A stretch of 64,000 nt of DNA, taken from NCBI GenBank assembly GCA_037200685.1, contig JBBCIG010000017.1:124001-188000 (forward strand), in the 5' to 3' direction. Under the pieces are notes generated by a model. That model was given only the letters and a program-made list of their open reading frames with translations, was not told the origin of the DNA and did not search any database. How positions within the stretch are numbered: the stretch's first letter is position 1; each line of letters begins with the position of its first letter. This DNA comes from JAJKIP01 sp037200685 (GTDB lineage Bacteria > Bacteroidota > Bacteroidia > Chitinophagales > Chitinophagaceae). Shown piece after piece: positions 37,928 through 46,791 of the stretch. The translations under genes were made by a program, and so were the position numbers.

Positions 37928-38740
37928 ATGAACCCAAACAAAGCACTCTGGGAAAAAGGGGACTTTACCCGGATCGCTCAAACGATGCGTGAGAGCGGTG
38001 AAACACTGGTCAGCAAATTAGGCATTACAAAAGGAATGAATGTTCTCGATCTTGGATGCGGCGACGGAACAACCGCGATACCTGAAGCGAAACTCGGCGC
38101 TAACGTTTTAGGCGTGGACATCGCCAGCAATCTTGTAGAAGCCGGCAACAAACGAATAAAAGAAGAAGGCATTCCCAATTGCCGCATCGAGGAAGGTGAT
38201 GCAACAGGGCTTACTAGTATCGCTGATAAAAGTTTTGACCTTGTTGTCACAATTTTCGGGGCCATGTTTGCGCCAAAACCTTTTGATGTGGCGAAGGAAA
38301 TGGTGAGGGTAACTAAACCTGGCGGAAGAATCGTGATGGGTAACTGGATACCGGGAGACCCGACACTTGTTGCGCAAATATTAAAAATCAGTTCCGCCTA
38401 TACACCGCCACCACCGGAAGGATTTGTGAGCCCGATGTTGTGGGGAGTAGAAGACAGCGTGACGGAACGTTTTGTAAATGCAGGCGTAGCGAAAGAAAAT
38501 ATTTCTTTTATTAAAGACACGTTTGTTTTTAACTCTCCTGCTTCACCTGCTGAACTGGTGGCAGATTTTAAAAACTACTATGGCCCGACGATGAATGCAT
38601 TTGAAGCCGCGGAGAAAAATGGTAAGTCGGCTGAACTGCAGCGTGAACTGGAAGCGTTGTTTAACAGCCAGAACAAAAGTGCTGATAAAAATGCAACTTC
38701 TATACCGGCTACTTTTTTGCGGGTGACGGTGAAGGTGTGA
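37928..38740 (+). CDS. Class I SAM-dependent methyltransferase
   Basis: A 270-residue methyltransferase. The frame is open from 37901, but MNPNKALWEKGDFTRIA at 37928 is the usual family start. Motif I is VLDLGCGDGTTA, the acidic end of strand 2 is LGVDIAS, motif II lies in EEGDATGL and motif III around VTKPGGRIVMGNW. C-terminal part resembles UbiE-like class I enzymes of unknown substrate. Confidence 0.9.
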   Translation: MNPNKALWEKGDFTRIAQTMRESGETLVSKLGITKGMNVLDLGCGDGTTAIPEAKLGANVLGVDIASNLVEAGNKRIKEEGIPNCRIEEGDATGLTSIADKSFDLVVTIFGAMFAPKPFDVAKEMVRVTKPGGRIVMGNWIPGDPTLVAQILKISSAYTPPPPEGFVSPMLWGVEDSVTERFVNAGVAKENISFIKDTFVFNSPASPAELVADFKNYYGPTMNAFEAAEKNGKSAELQRELEALFNSQNKSADKNATSIPATFLRVTVKV

Positions 38741-38784
38741 TGAATTGTAGTAATTAATGTATGGCAAACCCTGCGGAAGCGGGG

Positions 38785-38816
38785 TTTGTTTGTTTTTAGA
38801 GAGGGTTGTAAATTTA
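38785..38816 (+). promoter_or_regulatory. Promoter of the 38834 lipoprotein gene
   Basis: TTTG (38785-38788), 20-base spacer, TAAATTTA (38809-38816). This is the tail sequence of repeat R without its core. Confidence 0.5.
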
Positions 38817-38833
38817 TGAGTTAGAATAACTTG

Positions 38834-39403
38834 ATGAAACAACTGTTAACATATATAATTGCGTGTGGTTTGCTTGCGGGCTGCGCACCAAAGAAATATC
38901 TTTACTATAATGAGCTTAAGAATGACCTGTCGAATAAGAATTTCTCAAACATATTAATTGTCGGAACAGGAACTTCAGGAACAAACCTTTTCCTGGAAAC
39001 ACTTTCAGAAGAACTGAAGAGACGATTGAAAGATCAGAAAATTGAAATCACCTACCATCACCTTGGTAATAATCAAACCGAGGCCAATTACTTATTCAAA
39101 GAAATTGTTGCTAAAGCTAAATTCGACGCTGTTCTCCAATTCGCACAATTGGATGAAACACATAATCCAATTATCCTTCATTCAGGTACAGGGAGTGTGC
39201 CGACGGGCAATGGCACAATGTTTTATTCCTACGAATCCCGGAATATTCGTTTTAAACAAAAATTCCTTATGCGTTATTTTGATTTTTCAGACCTGTCTCA
39301 TTCTATGATTGATGTAAACCTTGATGTGAATATAGATTTTATAAACCCCCTGGACTATACAAAATTATCTGACTATATCATCTACAGTTTAAAAATAGAG
39401 TAA
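38834..39403 (+). CDS. Hypothetical lipoprotein
   Basis: A 189-residue protein from ATG 38834 (a TTG lies one codon upstream). Lipoprotein signal with LLAGC. FSNILIVGTGTSGTNLFLETL and LSEELKRRLKDQKIEITYHH suggest an alpha/beta domain of the kind seen in periplasmic GNA1162/LpoB-like lipoproteins; I cannot assign a family. Preceded by an R-tail promoter. Confidence 0.65.
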   Translation: MKQLLTYIIACGLLAGCAPKKYLYYNELKNDLSNKNFSNILIVGTGTSGTNLFLETLSEELKRRLKDQKIEITYHHLGNNQTEANYLFKEIVAKAKFDAVLQFAQLDETHNPIILHSGTGSVPTGNGTMFYSYESRNIRFKQKFLMRYFDFSDLSHSMIDVNLDVNIDFINPLDYTKLSDYIIYSLKIE

Positions 39404-39454
39404 AAGGGATGCGGCAGGAGTTCAGGGAAAAACCAGGTGTTTAGTTTATCGCCC

Positions 39455-41038
39455 CTATATAATCTTCAACCGTTCTTCTTCCAGGTCTATCTGGTATAAT
39501 TGTTCACGGATGATTTCTTCATCAATGGCAGGATCTTTATTCAGCTTTGAAAGATATTCCCGTTGCACCTCCAGCGCTTCAATAAAAATTGCTTTTGTCT
39601 TATCATTCATCCAGTTATTATCTATCGTATTAGACCTTTCCTCCCAGTGCTTAAAAATTTTTTCCATCGCCGGATGTTCTTTCAGCCCGTCACCATATTT
39701 GTTTTTAAAAAACTCGTAAACATGCTGTTTCAATTCATGCTTCATTTTTTGTTTGGACTGCTGAGCCGATTCTTCCAAAAACATATCGTCGAATAAACGG
39801 CTACGCTTAATAAAATAAGGAAGGGTGAGACCTTGCACAAGCAGGGTTAGCAATATCACTACAAAGGTGATAAACAATATCAGGCTCCGCTGTGGAAAGG
39901 CTGATCCATCATCCAGCGTCACCGGTATCGCCAATGCCGCCGCCAATGATACCACGCCACGGATGCCTGTCCACCCCAGCAGCAGTGGCATCAGCCAGCG
40001 TCTTCTCTTCGATGCCCTGTGCGGTATTACACTTGGACGAAAAATAGTCGTAGCGATCAATGCGACATAAGAGCTGATCATCCTGGCTGCAATCAACACA
40101 AACGTTACTAATACACCATAACCAATAGCTGTACTTAAAGGGATTCCTTTTGCATGCAACCCCTTAACAATTTCAGGAAGTTGTAAACCAATAATAAAAA
40201 AAACAATTCCGTTTAAAATAAAAACAAAACTTTCCCAAACGCTGTACCCCCTGACACGACTGGCACTGTTCAGAAAAAAAAGCCGTTTGGATGACATATA
40301 CAAACCGCCGATTACTACTGCCAGCACACCAGAACTATGCAACTGTTCTGCCACCCAGTATAAAATATATGGTTCGATGAGGGTAAAAACAATATCGGAT
40401 GGAGCATCAGTAGGCAATCTTTTATGTGCCTGCACAAAAAGCCATGACAGCACCAACCCGATACCGGCGCCGCCGATCACCATCCACAAAAAACTAAGTG
40501 TTGCCTGTTGCCATACAAACTGGCCCGTACCTACTGCTACCAGTGCAAACCGAAATATAATGAGTGATGAAGCATCATTCAACAAACTTTCTCCTTCCAG
40601 GATAGCTGAAGTTGACCGGGGAATTTTTACAAAGCCGGTAATAGCGCCCACGCTTACAGCATCGGGTGGCGATACAATTCCTCCCAATAAAAACCCTAAT
40701 GCAATTGTAAAACCGGGAATAAAATAATTAGTTATTACAGCAACAGACAGCGCCGTAAAAAATACTACCAGGAAAGCAAAGCTGCCAATGATGCGCCACC
40801 ATTTTCTCATTTCTTTAAAAGAGATGGACCATGCAGCTTCAAACAGCAACGGCGGAAGGAAAATAAAAAAAATAAGGTCAGGATTGATCTTTACCGCAGG
40901 CAGGCCGGGTATGAAGCTGATCAATAATCCTGCAACTACCAATAGTATAGGATAAGCAATTTTCAGTTTTGCCGCCCACATTTCCAGCAACACAATGGCG
41001 GCTATCATAGCGAGTAAAAAAGGTAAAACACTGTGCAT
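39455..41038 (-). CDS. Na+/H+ antiporter, CPA1 family
   Basis: A 527-residue inner-membrane protein with about 12 helices. GGIVSPPDAVSVGAITGF and LEGESLLNDASSLIIFRFAL are CPA1/NhaP signatures; the Asp residues of SPPDAV and LNDAS are the ion-binding set. GWTGIRGVVSLAAALAIP is also typical. A cytosolic tail of about 120 residues (YEFFKNKYGDG...) is charged and helical. Exchanges Na+ or K+ for H+. Monocistronic. Confidence 0.93.
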   Translation of the reverse strand: MHSVLPFLLAMIAAIVLLEMWAAKLKIAYPILLVVAGLLISFIPGLPAVKINPDLIFFIFLPPLLFEAAWSISFKEMRKWWRIIGSFAFLVVFFTALSVAVITNYFIPGFTIALGFLLGGIVSPPDAVSVGAITGFVKIPRSTSAILEGESLLNDASSLIIFRFALVAVGTGQFVWQQATLSFLWMVIGGAGIGLVLSWLFVQAHKRLPTDAPSDIVFTLIEPYILYWVAEQLHSSGVLAVVIGGLYMSSKRLFFLNSASRVRGYSVWESFVFILNGIVFFIIGLQLPEIVKGLHAKGIPLSTAIGYGVLVTFVLIAARMISSYVALIATTIFRPSVIPHRASKRRRWLMPLLLGWTGIRGVVSLAAALAIPVTLDDGSAFPQRSLILFITFVVILLTLLVQGLTLPYFIKRSRLFDDMFLEESAQQSKQKMKHELKQHVYEFFKNKYGDGLKEHPAMEKIFKHWEERSNTIDNNWMNDKTKAIFIEALEVQREYLSKLNKDPAIDEEIIREQLYQIDLEEERLKII

Positions 41039-41219
41039 TGAAAAAATGATTTTGGATTCTTCTGTTTCTTAAAAATATGGATTCAGTTTGAAACATGCCT
41101 TAAAATGTAAAAGTAAAAAATCAAAAGCCTTTGCCATCCCTGAATTGTAGCAATAAAAAATTGCGGGTACCGGTAATAAATAATGGCACCCTCTAATTAA
41201 TAAGACCATTTTAATTTGT

Positions 41220-41247
41220 GTGGTTGGTGGGAGAAAACACCGACCAC
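41220..41247. repeat. Hairpin repeat S, copy 2
   Basis: GTGGTTGGTG pairs with CACCGACCAC around GGAGAAAA, followed by GGCGT as in copy 1. Lies between two minus-strand genes. Confidence 0.7.
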
Positions 41248-41301
41248 GGCGTGCTACTTTCGGCAAACACGTTCTTAGGGGGCAATGAAACTGATGAATA
41301 T

Positions 41302-42303
41302 TTATATTCTTTTCATCGCTTCCGCAAATAATTTATACGAATACAATCTCGCGGGATGATCATAAATATGTGAAGTGACCATTACCTCGTTCACCTGTGT
41401 TTGTTCAAGGAATGATTGCAACTGTTGTTCTATTGTTGCAGGGCCGCCAACAAATAAATAGGTGAGCATCTGCTGAATGGCATACATTTCACTTTCATTC
41501 AATATAGCATCCGCATCATCAACGGGCGGTTGCAATGGTTTTCGTTTACCACTGATGACACCCAAAAACAATTGCTGAAGTGAAGTGGCTAATCGTTGAG
41601 CTCCCTCATCTGTATCAGCAGCGACAACGTTTACACAAGCCATTACATAAGGTTCTTTTAATTGAGCGGATGGTTGAAAATTTTGCCTGTACAAACGAAT
41701 AGCTTCTAAAAAATAAGCCGGTGCGAAATGACTGGCGAATGCATAAGGCAAACCCATAGCAGCCGCTACCCTTGCGCTATCCGTACTGGAACCCAACACC
41801 CATATCGGTATATCGAGGCCTTCACCGGGTATGGCCCGCACTTTACTGCTACTATTCGCCAATGAAAAAAAGTTTTGAAGTTTTTGAATATCATCCGGGA
41901 AATTATACATCACCCGGAAATTTTCGCCACGGATGGCGAGTGATGTTAACTGGTCGGTGCCCGGCGCCCGGCCGAGGCCAAGGTCGATGCGACCCGGATA
42001 TAATGATTCCAGCGTACCAAACTGTTCCGCTACAATCAACGGTGCATGGTTGGGCAACATGATACCACCCGACCCTACTCTTATCGTTTTAGTACCGCCT
42101 GCCACGTAACCGATCAACACAGATGTGGCCGAGCTGGCGACACTTACCATATTATGATGTTCCGCAAACCAATAACGGGTGTAACCCAATCGCTCTGCTG
42201 TTTGTGCCAATGATAAACTGTTATGAAAACTATCCGCAGGTGTTTTTCCTTCTATAACTGTCGCGAGGTCTAATACGGAATATAAAACAGGATTGCGGGG
42301 CAT
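41302..42303 (-). CDS. LLM-class flavin-dependent oxidoreductase
   Basis: A 333-residue luciferase-like monooxygenase. LAQTAERLGYTRYWFAEHHNM, GGIMLPNHAPLIVAEQFGTL, RIDLGLGRAPGTD and WVLGSSTDSARVAAAMGLPYAFA (given as parts) are diagnostic of the MsnO8-type subgroup. These use FMNH2 from a reductase supplied in trans; the substrate is unknown. Confidence 0.93.
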   Translation of the reverse strand: MPRNPVLYSVLDLATVIEGKTPADSFHNSLSLAQTAERLGYTRYWFAEHHNMVSVASSATSVLIGYVAGGTKTIRVGSGGIMLPNHAPLIVAEQFGTLESLYPGRIDLGLGRAPGTDQLTSLAIRGENFRVMYNFPDDIQKLQNFFSLANSSSKVRAIPGEGLDIPIWVLGSSTDSARVAAAMGLPYAFASHFAPAYFLEAIRLYRQNFQPSAQLKEPYVMACVNVVAADTDEGAQRLATSLQQLFLGVISGKRKPLQPPVDDADAILNESEMYAIQQMLTYLFVGGPATIEQQLQSFLEQTQVNEVMVTSHIYDHPARLYSYKLFAEAMKRI

Positions 42304-42405
42304 AGTTGTTCTTTCTTTGATAACGTTTGGTAAGGAAATAAAGTTTAATGCAATATAAAAGACATTTTCCGCAGGATGTCCACGGGACTCAGTGAGCTGT
42401 GCAGG

Positions 42406-42532
42406 AGCCGGGCTGTAGTGCTACTAGCATCGTCTGTTGCGTCGCACTCTTCAGGGTTCTGTTCGCTATTCAGCACTTTCGAAAATCACTCTATATTGGC
42501 TTGTTTTGCGAAAGGGGTTTCGTAAATTTATA
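42406..42532 (+). repeat. Interspersed repeat R, copy 8, with promoter tail
   Basis: AGCCGGGCTGTAGTGCTACT, GCATCGTCTGTTGCGTCGCA, CTCTTCAGGGTTCTGTTCGC, then the tail with CTTG, 19 bases and TAAATTTA (42500-42530). It fills most of the gap 42304-42612. Confidence 0.85.
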
Positions 42533-42576
42533 GACGGTGGTCATACGAATGAACATCCCTTTAGCTTCAAGTGACA

Positions 42577-42608
42577 TTTGACAAGGCCCCTATTATTTCG
42601 TAAATTTG
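42577..42608 (+). promoter_or_regulatory. Promoter of the GNAT-like gene
   Basis: TTTG (42577-42580), 20-base spacer, TAAATTTG (42601-42608), an exact TAnnTTTG. The GTG start is 4 bases further on, so a leaderless mRNA is likely. Confidence 0.6.
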
Positions 42609-42612
42609 TTAG

Positions 42613-43140
42613 GTGAAAAAAAGGGAAGAAATAGAACTCGATTTTGAAATAGACAAACTGACCAACTCTATTGAAAATGCAATTTCAGGTGAAGTTTTTG
42701 ATACCTTGATTATAAAAGTAACTAAGCTCAAACAAATCAAAAAAACTGAATGGGCTTTTGATTGGAACGCTGAAATTAAAGACAAGTTCAAGACAGTTTA
42801 CAAGCTTACGACTATAAGCAACGCGGACATTATTCATGGACTCATTAGTTTGACCGACAAAGGCGACCATATTTTTATGGACTTGATAGAAAGTGCGAAA
42901 TTTAACAAAGGGAAAACGAAGCTATATAAAGGCGTTGCAGGAAATCTTGTGGCATTTGCATGTAAAACTTCATTTGAAAACGGCTATGATGGTGTTGTAT
43001 CTTTTATTGCCAAGACACAACTCATTGACCACTATTCACAGACTTTGGGAGCAAAATTTTTTGGTGGCAACAGAATGTTTATTGACACTAAAGAAGCATA
43101 CATTTTGATAACAAAATATTTTAAAGGATTTAAGCTATGA
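42613..43140 (+). CDS. GNAT-like acetyltransferase domain protein
   Basis: A 175-residue protein starting with GTG; no in-frame ATG precedes the conserved part. The second half fits a GNAT fold: KGVAGNLVAFACKTSFENGY in place of the acetyl-CoA loop and helix, YDGVVSFIAKTQLIDHYSQTLGAKFF and a C-terminal strand. The N-terminal half is charged and helical. Its stop overlaps the ATG of a 53-residue basic protein (ATGA), so the two are translated together. GNAT proteins in such pairs can be tRNA-acetylating toxins; this is an inference. Confidence 0.72.
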   Translation: MKKREEIELDFEIDKLTNSIENAISGEVFDTLIIKVTKLKQIKKTEWAFDWNAEIKDKFKTVYKLTTISNADIIHGLISLTDKGDHIFMDLIESAKFNKGKTKLYKGVAGNLVAFACKTSFENGYDGVVSFIAKTQLIDHYSQTLGAKFFGGNRMFIDTKEAYILITKYFKGFKL

Positions 43141-43298
43141 TAAACTTTAAAAAAATGGACGACAAAGACTTTGTTTTCATCAATAGACCGTTGAATGATA
43201 AAGAGGATAAAGCATTTAGCGAGTTCTTAAAAAAACGCAAGAAAAAATCTTTGCGTACAAAAAAAGAGAAAAAAACTAAGGAACTTCAAACTCATTAA
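43137..43298 (+). CDS. Small basic protein overlapping the GNAT-like gene
   Basis: A 53-residue protein, MINFKKMDDKDFVFINRPLN ... ending KTKELQTH. The first half is acidic/hydrophobic, and the second (FLKKRKKKSLRTKKEKK) is strongly basic. The 4-base ATGA overlap with the upstream gene implies coupled translation. The size and arrangement suit an antitoxin or partner, but I recognise no family. Confidence 0.6.
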   Translation: MINFKKMDDKDFVFINRPLNDKEDKAFSEFLKKRKKKSLRTKKEKKTKELQTH

Positions 43299-43453
43299 GC
43301 ATGAACCACCAAAACGGGGTTTGCAATATGGCGGGGTGACGAATACATTCTCAACTTTTCGTTCGCTAATTGGCTTCAGTTACAACCGACGGATAAAACC
43401 AGGCAATAGTGGCAATATAAAGCGAGTTTATACAAATTTAAAAACCTTAGTTT

Positions 43454-43816
43454 ATGAATTTTGAAAAATTGGTTCCAAATGTTTATTATGTGAATATTGC
43501 CAATGGTTTGAAATTTTTTGCTGACTGTTTGGGATTTGCTATTGGACATAATGAAATAAAATCAAGCGAACCTTTTTGTGTATTGGAAAAAGATGGATTA
43601 CAGATATATCTTTTTGAAAATGAAAAGCTTTCTAAAGAGCATAATCCCGAGTTTAGGTTAGTGACTAAAAATATTGAAGAAATTTATGAAAAGGTTTCTA
43701 AATCCCATCCTCAATTTCTTCATCCTAACCTTAAGAAAATTACTCTTCGTCCATGGGGTGCTAAAGAATTCGCATTAAGAGACGAACAAGTTTGCATTAT
43801 AATTCAAGAGTGGTAA
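43454..43816 (+). CDS. VOC/bleomycin-resistance-like protein
   Basis: A 120-residue one-domain VOC protein: YYVNIANGLKFFADCLGFAI, FCVLEKDGLQIYLFEN, and HPNLKKITLRPWGAKEFALRD (parts). RPWGAKEF and the final CIIIQEW are typical of bleomycin-binding-like members. Ligand unknown. Single gene. Confidence 0.85.
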   Translation: MNFEKLVPNVYYVNIANGLKFFADCLGFAIGHNEIKSSEPFCVLEKDGLQIYLFENEKLSKEHNPEFRLVTKNIEEIYEKVSKSHPQFLHPNLKKITLRPWGAKEFALRDEQVCIIIQEW

Positions 43817-44099
43817 AATCCTTTTTTACTAAGTATGCATTTGCTTATCCCATTGCATAGGATTCGTAGACAATTATTCCAATGGTGGTAATTGGGTTAT
43901 TGGCGACAGAGCAAATTCATTTCAAACGATCAACAAGGCAGAATAACTACCCCTAACCTGGGCGAATTCTATTGAGCTTTTGTTCTTAACTTCATCATCA
44001 CTAACGGAATATCAGTACATCATCAGGCCCTTTACGTTAATGGTATTTTTATTAAAACTATTAAAGATCAAAATTTATAACAAACCAACCACCAGGATT

Positions 44100-44753
44100 A
44101 TGAAAGAAATAATTTTAGCGATATTGGCAATTTCATTGTTGACGAATTGCAACGATTCTAACAAAAAGACAGTTGATAATAATGACCGGGTTGAAGTACC
44201 GGAACCTGACAAAGCGTTAAAAGAAGAACAGGAAAAACAAAATAAATTAAGCGAGGCGACTTGTTCTTTCTCAGACCCTGACACTTCCGTTGCGGGTATT
44301 AAAATTCACAATGTTGAAAGCACCTTACAGATTTTAGGTAAGCAAACAAAATTAGAAGGAGGTCCCGCCCACATTTTCTATTCGAGTGATAAAAAGCAAA
44401 AACTTGGGCTGACCGTTCATCCTGGCAGCAATTACAGCGAGGTCAGTATTTTCAATGTTTCCTACGCTGACAATTCAAAACAAAATGGCGGGCGAATAAA
44501 TACAAAGGAATTCGAAACAGAAAAAGGAATTAAACTGGGAATAAGTAAAAAAGAAATTATTGAAAGACTTGGTAATTGTTATATAACTAAAGACAGCACA
44601 AAGAACAGTGTTGAACTTTATTATCAGCTTGCGCTGCCTGGTGACAGCAAGACAAAATTATTAAAGAGCAATAATATGCCGGTCTACTATGCCGCTTACA
44701 AGCTTAAAAATGACAAGCTGGATAGTTTTGAATTTGGCTTTGAAAATCCATAG
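44100..44753 (+). CDS. Hypothetical lipoprotein
   Basis: A 217-residue protein from ATG 44100 (the frame is open upstream to 43980 but without a signal sequence there). Lipoprotein signal MKEIILAILAISLLTNCNDS. After an acidic linker (EPDKALKEEQEKQNKLSEAT) a domain with TKEFETEKGIKLGISKKEII and ERLGNCY resembles small lipoprotein folds in which a 'GI.LG.SK..v...LG' segment recurs. No function known. Confidence 0.7.
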   Translation: MKEIILAILAISLLTNCNDSNKKTVDNNDRVEVPEPDKALKEEQEKQNKLSEATCSFSDPDTSVAGIKIHNVESTLQILGKQTKLEGGPAHIFYSSDKKQKLGLTVHPGSNYSEVSIFNVSYADNSKQNGGRINTKEFETEKGIKLGISKKEIIERLGNCYITKDSTKNSVELYYQLALPGDSKTKLLKSNNMPVYYAAYKLKNDKLDSFEFGFENP

Positions 44754-44801
44754 CTGAACACGATCATTCGTCTTTAGTAAACTACTATACAATTATTACA
44801 C

Positions 44802-44970
44802 TTCGACATTGCCCAGTAGAGAACAGAAAGTTGAAGAGTGCGACGCAACAGACGATGCTAGTAGTAATGCAGTTGGGTTAACAATGCACCGTCCCGATAT
44901 ACATCGGGATTTCGCTTCGCTCAACAACAGACGATGCTAGTAGTCCCGGACGTCCGGGACAGCCGGGCAA
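44802..44970 (-). repeat. Interspersed repeat R, copy 9, with two inserted palindromes
   Basis: Minus orientation; it contains the same two palindromes as copy 7 (TCCCGATATACATCGGGA and TCCCGGACGTCCGGGA) but in the opposite order. Both lie beside CGATGCTAGTAGT. Confidence 0.85.
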
Positions 44971-45003
44971 ATAATTTATTTCTTAATCCCTAATATATCT
45001 TAA

Positions 45004-45930
45004 TTACCATGTTCTTTTACTCATGATCTTATCGAGTTCCGCACGGGTCATCTTGCCTGCTTCGGGATGTTTATCCAGCCATTTTATAAATTCGGTTTTT
45101 ATGTCATCGCCCCATTGGCTATCAATTTCGCCGGTGCTGAACCTGCCGGTGCGTACCATTTCAAAACCAAATTTATCTTTGCGGATTACAAACTCCGAGA
45201 TACTAACTACATACTCCGCTAAGTGTGCGGGCACAAACAGCACTCCTTCTTTTTGTACAATGACCAGGTCACCGGGAAGCACCATCACATTTCCAATACG
45301 GATCGGCGTATTGAGGCCCATCAATACCATTTCTTCTGTAAACGACGGATGAAAATCCCGAACAACAGCGTTGAAGCCTTTTAGCAATCTTAGCTCCTGC
45401 AAATCCCGGGAGGCGCCATCGAAAACAACTCCATTACCTGATTTACTAAAAATGGAATTGGCCAACGTAGCGCCCATGATAGGGCCGCCGCTAATTTTTC
45501 CAAACGCATCCGCAACGTACAGGTCACCTTTATTAAGTATATCGATCGGCCACGAATTAGTATTACCTTTTCTTCCTTGCTTGGCGCCACGTTCTTTGAT
45601 ATTCTTTTCTACATCGGGCCGGCTGGGCATATACATAGCTGTCAGTGCACGGCCTGACATTGGTGTATCGTTCACTGTTTTCCAACCGCCTTCAAACTGG
45701 TTTAGATAACCTTCATTTTTTAACACCGTCCATGCATCGTCGATCATGATATGTTTCGCCCTTTCGAGCAGATCGTCAGGAATTTTTGGTCTTCCGTCTG
45801 CAAAGCGTTCTCCCTTCCATTCCGATGTAAGAAACGTCACTTCTTCTTTCGAAATGGTTTGTGCGAATAAAGAACTCTTAAAAGACAAGCTGCTTAAGAC
45901 GAGTAACAGTATACAATTATTAAATTTCAT
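45004..45930 (-). CDS. RraA family protein, exported
   Basis: A 308-residue protein with a signal peptide (CILLLVLSSLSFKSSLFAQ). The open frame reaches 46008, but ATG 45930 directly precedes the signal. The RraA/dimethylmenaquinone-methyltransferase-like domain shows DLYVADAFGKISGGPIMGAT, VVFDGASRDLQELRLL (the Gly..Arg-Asp metal-binding region) and GNVMVLPGDLVIVQKEGVLF. Relatives are aldolases (4-hydroxy-4-methyl-2-oxoglutarate) or RNase E regulators; an exported form probably acts as a lyase or binds small molecules. Confidence 0.87.
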   Translation of the reverse strand: MKFNNCILLLVLSSLSFKSSLFAQTISKEEVTFLTSEWKGERFADGRPKIPDDLLERAKHIMIDDAWTVLKNEGYLNQFEGGWKTVNDTPMSGRALTAMYMPSRPDVEKNIKERGAKQGRKGNTNSWPIDILNKGDLYVADAFGKISGGPIMGATLANSIFSKSGNGVVFDGASRDLQELRLLKGFNAVVRDFHPSFTEEMVLMGLNTPIRIGNVMVLPGDLVIVQKEGVLFVPAHLAEYVVSISEFVIRKDKFGFEMVRTGRFSTGEIDSQWGDDIKTEFIKWLDKHPEAGKMTRAELDKIMSKRTW

Positions 45931-46014
45931 GTATTGGTAATTTAAAATGATCCTTGTTGAAAATGATGCTAAAAATAAGAAATGGTGAGCAGGGTTAATC
46001 CCACACATTGTAAA

Positions 46015-46749
46015 TTATTTTTTCCGGATACTATCCTTCGGAGCTTTATTGTATTTCTCCAGGCAACTATCAAGCGGCTGGCCTTGTAAATGAATACAAT
46101 CACAAAAATCTTCACAGGCTTTGGATTTATCACTGCCCTTGCACTGCTCTTTACAATCCCGCAACGTATTGAACGGCCGTACCGTGTACATATTAAATAA
46201 TAACAACTCTAACAGAACGACTGTTACAAAAACACCGCTAAAAAATCGTATAGGAAATTTATTACTGGCTACGACCGGTTTTGCTGGTTCAATATTTTTA
46301 TGATGATTAAAAGGTAAAATGAATTTTAATTTGTCGTACTCCCAGCAAAGCAAGTACAGGTTAGACAATATCATTAAAGGAGCGGAAAAAAGAGAGCCAT
46401 CAAACCGCACGGCAAACGAAAGGATAGCGATATTTAATATTATCGGGAAATAGATGAGTGCGCCAAGTATCGCCGTGCGGGGAATTAATAATAGAATGGC
46501 CGCTGTTACCTGCATGACGCCGATAAATGGATAATACCAACCAGTGCGGTGTAACGCTTCTAAATAATTACCCATCGGGTGATTAACGGATAATGCAGTA
46601 AACCGCTCCTCGGCAATCTTTACAAACCCCGAAGGAAGAAAACCAATTGCAAGTCCAATGCGATTCAATATTGTAAAATACCGCATCCATTTATTGTGCT
46701 TTGCCTGGAAATGAACCCGGTCAAGTGTGGAAGAGATACTCATAAACAT
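46015..46749 (-). CDS. DoxX-like membrane protein with Cys-rich tail
   Basis: A 244-residue protein. The first 150 residues hold four membrane helices in DoxX order (FTILNRIGLAIGFLPSGFVK, YPFIGVMQVTAAILLLIP, ILGALIYFPIILNIAIL and SAPLMILSNLYLLC). One more helix (FFSGVFVTVVLLELLLF) leads to a tail with Cys pairs (LRDCKEQCKGSDKSKACEDF, CDCIHLQGQPLDSC) likely disulfide-bonded outside. Start could be ATG 46749 or 46743. Lies 84 bases after the RraA start on the same strand. Confidence 0.78.
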   Translation of the reverse strand: MFMSISSTLDRVHFQAKHNKWMRYFTILNRIGLAIGFLPSGFVKIAEERFTALSVNHPMGNYLEALHRTGWYYPFIGVMQVTAAILLLIPRTAILGALIYFPIILNIAILSFAVRFDGSLFSAPLMILSNLYLLCWEYDKLKFILPFNHHKNIEPAKPVVASNKFPIRFFSGVFVTVVLLELLLFNMYTVRPFNTLRDCKEQCKGSDKSKACEDFCDCIHLQGQPLDSCLEKYNKAPKDSIRKK

Positions 46750-46791
46750 TAAACCTTATTACCGGAATTTTGAAAACACTTATTATAAATA

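Noticed and set aside
40287..40727. 146-codon plus-strand frame
   Set aside because: It is opposite the well-supported antiporter gene and shows no domain.
42460..42530. Insertion sequence with transposase
   Set aside because: Repeat R copies contain no transposase frame and no consistent terminal inverted repeats that I could see.
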